A stretch of 6,221 bases of DNA from JADJNW01 sp964517145 (GTDB lineage Bacteria; Bacteroidota; Bacteroidia; Chitinophagales; Saprospiraceae). Within the stretch, counting starts at the first letter, position 1. Every line of letters begins with the position of its first letter. A model generated the notes under the pieces. It saw only the letters and a program-made list of their open reading frames with translations, searched no databases and had not been told where the DNA came from. Positions 4,831-6,221 of this stretch are shown piece after piece. Where the stretch lies: assembly GCA_964517145.1 (NCBI GenBank), contig CAZFBN010000220.1, positions 1 to 6,221 on the forward strand. Reading direction: 5' to 3'. The translations under genes were made by a program, and so were the position numbers.

Positions 4831-5961
4831 ATGCAGACAATGACGGATTTTGAAATGAAACTTAGCGCATCCGCGCCGAAGCCACGTGAAAACTTTGAGG
4901 CAGAACTCGCGCAGCACTTACGGCGCGAGTTCATTCAACGCAGGCAAGCCCGGAGGGTATTGACGGCGGTACAACCACGTCAATATGGCAGACTGTCTGT
5001 GAGGGCTACGGTTGCATTGATTGCTGTGTTGACCATTGGAATCGGAGTGGTGATTGCCATGAACACCGTCCTTCAACAGTTCATCGATTATGATGCAGGG
5101 CTGAAAGCGATCTATGAACAGGGTCTGGGGCACGAGATCGGCATCAGTCAAACCCATGATGGTTACACCGTCACTCTGGAATGGGCGTATGCCGACGGCA
5201 ACCGCCTGACAGTCGCCTACATCATAGAGGATATTTCCGGTAGGCAGTACACTGAGCTATCCAATGATGTGTATCGACTGCGTGTGCGCGATACAGGTGC
5301 AGAAATCCCGTTTCTTCAAGGAATGTCTGCTCTGATTGACGAAAATGGTGAAGGGGTTGGATGGGGGGAAACTGACGTTGTTCCAACTTCTAGCCGTGTC
5401 TTTAAGACACGCACGCATGATTTAAGCGCTATTGAGGTGGGCAACAGATCAACCTTAGATTTGCACCTCGAAGTTGGAATTTACGGGCTTACCTCACCCC
5501 TTCCTTCACAGGTAACCATCGAACAGTTCGAAGCGATGAAAGAAAAACCGGAAGGGATTTTCACTTTCGATTTCAGTATCGCGCTCGTGGATGAACAGCG
5601 AGTGCTGGAGACACAGATGAGAGTGACAGACCAAAACATCGCTGTCACTTTAGAGCGCGTGACCGTTTCCCCCTCACAAACGCGTGTCATCGTGTGTTTC
5701 TTGACGCCTGACCCAGCTCGACAGTGGACAGCTATCCCGCAGTTGACTACGGCAGAGGGTGAAGTTCCTGGTGGCGGTGGTGTACGTCCGTTCTTGGATG
5801 GAGATGAGTCCTGCCAGGATTACACCTACTTTGCAGGCATGTTTAATTATGTCGGCGAGTGGCGGCTGGAAATCACCGAGTTGATCGGCTTCGGCAGCGG
5901 TGGTGGTAACGATCAGCAGCGCATCTCTGGCTCGTGGGTGTTTGAGTTTGTTGTGCCCTGA
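4831..5961 (+). CDS. Single-pass membrane anti-sigma factor/sensor, DUF4179-like
   Basis: Seen: 376 residues from ATG 4831, chosen for a near-perfect AAGGAGG 5 nt upstream, 28 nt after the sigma stop. GTG 4792 (with AAAGGA 7 nt before it) or ATG 4795 would add 12-13 residues and overlap the sigma gene. The cytoplasmic N-terminus (1-55) has an amphipathic FEAELAQHLRREFIQRRQARR stretch, basic before the membrane. One transmembrane helix lies at about 57-79 (ATVALIAVLTIGIGVVIAM). A roughly 295-residue beta-rich outer domain follows. The part just after the membrane (QGLGHEIGISQTHDGYTVTL at 97-116) resembles DUF4179 proteins, which accompany ECF sigma factors. Later, VTLERVTVSPSQTRVIV (272-288) resembles the domain often following DUF4179. 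No HxxxCxxC zinc anti-sigma motif is present. Inference: binds the sigma factor inside and senses a signal outside. C289 and C328 could form a disulphide. Confidence 0.82.
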   Translation: MQTMTDFEMKLSASAPKPRENFEAELAQHLRREFIQRRQARRVLTAVQPRQYGRLSVRATVALIAVLTIGIGVVIAMNTVLQQFIDYDAGLKAIYEQGLGHEIGISQTHDGYTVTLEWAYADGNRLTVAYIIEDISGRQYTELSNDVYRLRVRDTGAEIPFLQGMSALIDENGEGVGWGETDVVPTSSRVFKTRTHDLSAIEVGNRSTLDLHLEVGIYGLTSPLPSQVTIEQFEAMKEKPEGIFTFDFSIALVDEQRVLETQMRVTDQNIAVTLERVTVSPSQTRVIVCFLTPDPARQWTAIPQLTTAEGEVPGGGGVRPFLDGDESCQDYTYFAGMFNYVGEWRLEITELIGFGSGGGNDQQRISGSWVFEFVVP

Positions 5962-5975
5962 ATTATTTCCAACTG

Positions 5976-6120
5976 ATGGATAAACCAATCAGGCTGCTCA
6001 TCATCCGTGAAACCTCACCCCCGCCGGGTTTCACGCGACTCCCCCTCTCCGTATGACTGAGGCGGTTGGGGGGTGAGGTTTGTGAAGAAAGATGGTTAGC
6101 AATCGCTTTGGTTTATCCAT
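5976..6120. repeat. Nested inverted-repeat element, MITE- or REP-like
   Basis: Outer arms ATGGATAAACCAA (5976-5988) and its exact complement (6108-6120) are 13 bp long. Inner arms AAACCTCACCCCC (6010-6022) and GGGGGTGAGGTTT (6069-6081) are another perfect 13-bp pair. If the terminal repeat is taken as 12 bp (5977-5988 and 6108-6119), TGA flanks both ends (5974-5976 and 6120-6122) like a 3-bp target duplication. It has no coding capacity. The CCTCACCCCC core is typical of dispersed intergenic repeats in some bacteria. It follows the anti-sigma gene and may also help end its transcript. Confidence 0.6.
6006..6035. repeat. Alternative hairpin CGTGAAACC / GGTTTCACG inside the repeat element
   Basis: Arms 6006-6014 and 6027-6035 are a perfect 9-bp inverted repeat with a 12-nt loop. 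The left arm shares AAACC (6010-6014) with the larger inner stem of the element (6010-6022 with 6069-6081), so the two pairings exclude each other. No T-tract follows on either strand, so it is not a classic intrinsic terminator. Confidence 0.5.
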
Positions 6121-6127
6121 GAGAAGT

Positions 6128-6160
6128 GGATGCTCTCTGTTCCATCAGCAAAGAGCATCC
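6128..6160. repeat. Stem-loop GGATGCTCT / AGAGCATCC
   Basis: Perfect 9-bp arms (6128-6136 and 6152-6160) enclose a 15-nt loop, just right of the nested repeat. No T-run follows in either direction. It could be a transcript-stabilising hairpin, a factor-dependent end of the sigma operon, or an operator for a gene beyond the window. The remaining bases up to 6221 contain no ORF that I can support. Confidence 0.4.
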
Positions 6161-6175
6161 CTTGATTGAAACACT

Positions 6176-6191
6176 GTCACAAGTGAAACAA
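6176..6191 (+). promoter_or_regulatory. Operator-like motif copy 3 (GTCACAAGTGAAACAA)
   Basis: This matches the copy at 4030-4045 at 15 of 16 positions and in the same orientation. It contains the perfect dyad core TCAC-AA-GTGA. Lying past the end of the sigma operon, it probably belongs to the control region of a gene outside the window to the right. Confidence 0.4.
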
Positions 6192-6221
6192 GTGCTTTCC
6201 TTCTCTATGCGATGAAACAAA

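Noticed and set aside
4410..4934. 174-codon minus-strand ORF over the sigma and anti-sigma genes
   Set aside because: It lies opposite well-supported coding sequence, shows no family resemblance and has no ribosome binding site that stands out. It is a shadow frame.
6128..6175. Intrinsic terminator for the sigma/anti-sigma operon
   Set aside because: The 9-bp stem is good but no T-run follows on the plus strand, so I report it only as a stem-loop.
1..6221. CRISPR array, rRNA or insertion-sequence transposase
   Set aside because: I saw no regularly spaced direct repeats, no rRNA signature and no DDE or other transposase-like ORF on either strand.

Overview
The window reads as a bacterial chromosomal or accessory segment. 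It has standard-code ORFs, Shine-Dalgarno sites and sigma-70-type promoter elements. Two things point weakly towards Chloroflexota (Anaerolineae-like) or a related Gram-positive-type lineage: an ECF sigma factor paired with a DUF4179-type membrane protein, and an intergenic repeat built on CCTCACCCCC / GGGGGTGAGG. This is an impression from family context, not a proven assignment.

Left part (1-2809, +): one long gene for a two-part enzyme, an N-terminal phospholipase-D-type (HKD) nuclease-like domain fused to a superfamily-2 (SNF2/DEAH-like) helicase motor, with an unassigned C-terminal region. Its reading frame is open to the left edge, so the true start may lie outside. Such fusions are usually nucleic-acid processing enzymes and are often found with restriction or defence genes. 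No partner gene is visible here.

Middle (2810-3784, -): a convergent, G+C-richer gene for a sigma-70-like DNA-binding protein with a region-2-like segment and apparently two helix-turn-helix units. Two tandem intrinsic terminators end it on the minus strand. It is followed, in the minus-strand upstream direction, by a long and very structured leader (3785 to about 4000) that can fold over its ribosome binding site.

Divergent control region (about 4001-4220): a cluster of dyad elements. These are two oppositely oriented copies of GTCACARSTGAAACA, an AAAAACGC/GCGTTTTT palindrome, a sigma-A-like promoter, and a CCTCAC/GTGAGG hairpin next to the ribosome binding site of the sigma gene.

Right part (4221-5961, +): a two-gene operon, an ECF sigma factor followed by a single-pass membrane protein that is its probable anti-sigma factor and sensor (DUF4179-like, without a zinc-finger anti-sigma domain). 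The probable logic is that the membrane protein holds the sigma factor until an envelope signal releases it. The tail (5962-6221) is non-coding. It holds a 143-145 bp nested inverted-repeat element that looks like a MITE or REP-type repeat, a further hairpin, and a third copy of the GTCACA...TGAAACA motif.

I see no CRISPR array, rRNA, convincing tRNA or complete transposase gene. The points most worth following up are the PLD-helicase fusion, the two-HTH sigma-like gene with its folded leader, and the three-copy operator-like motif.
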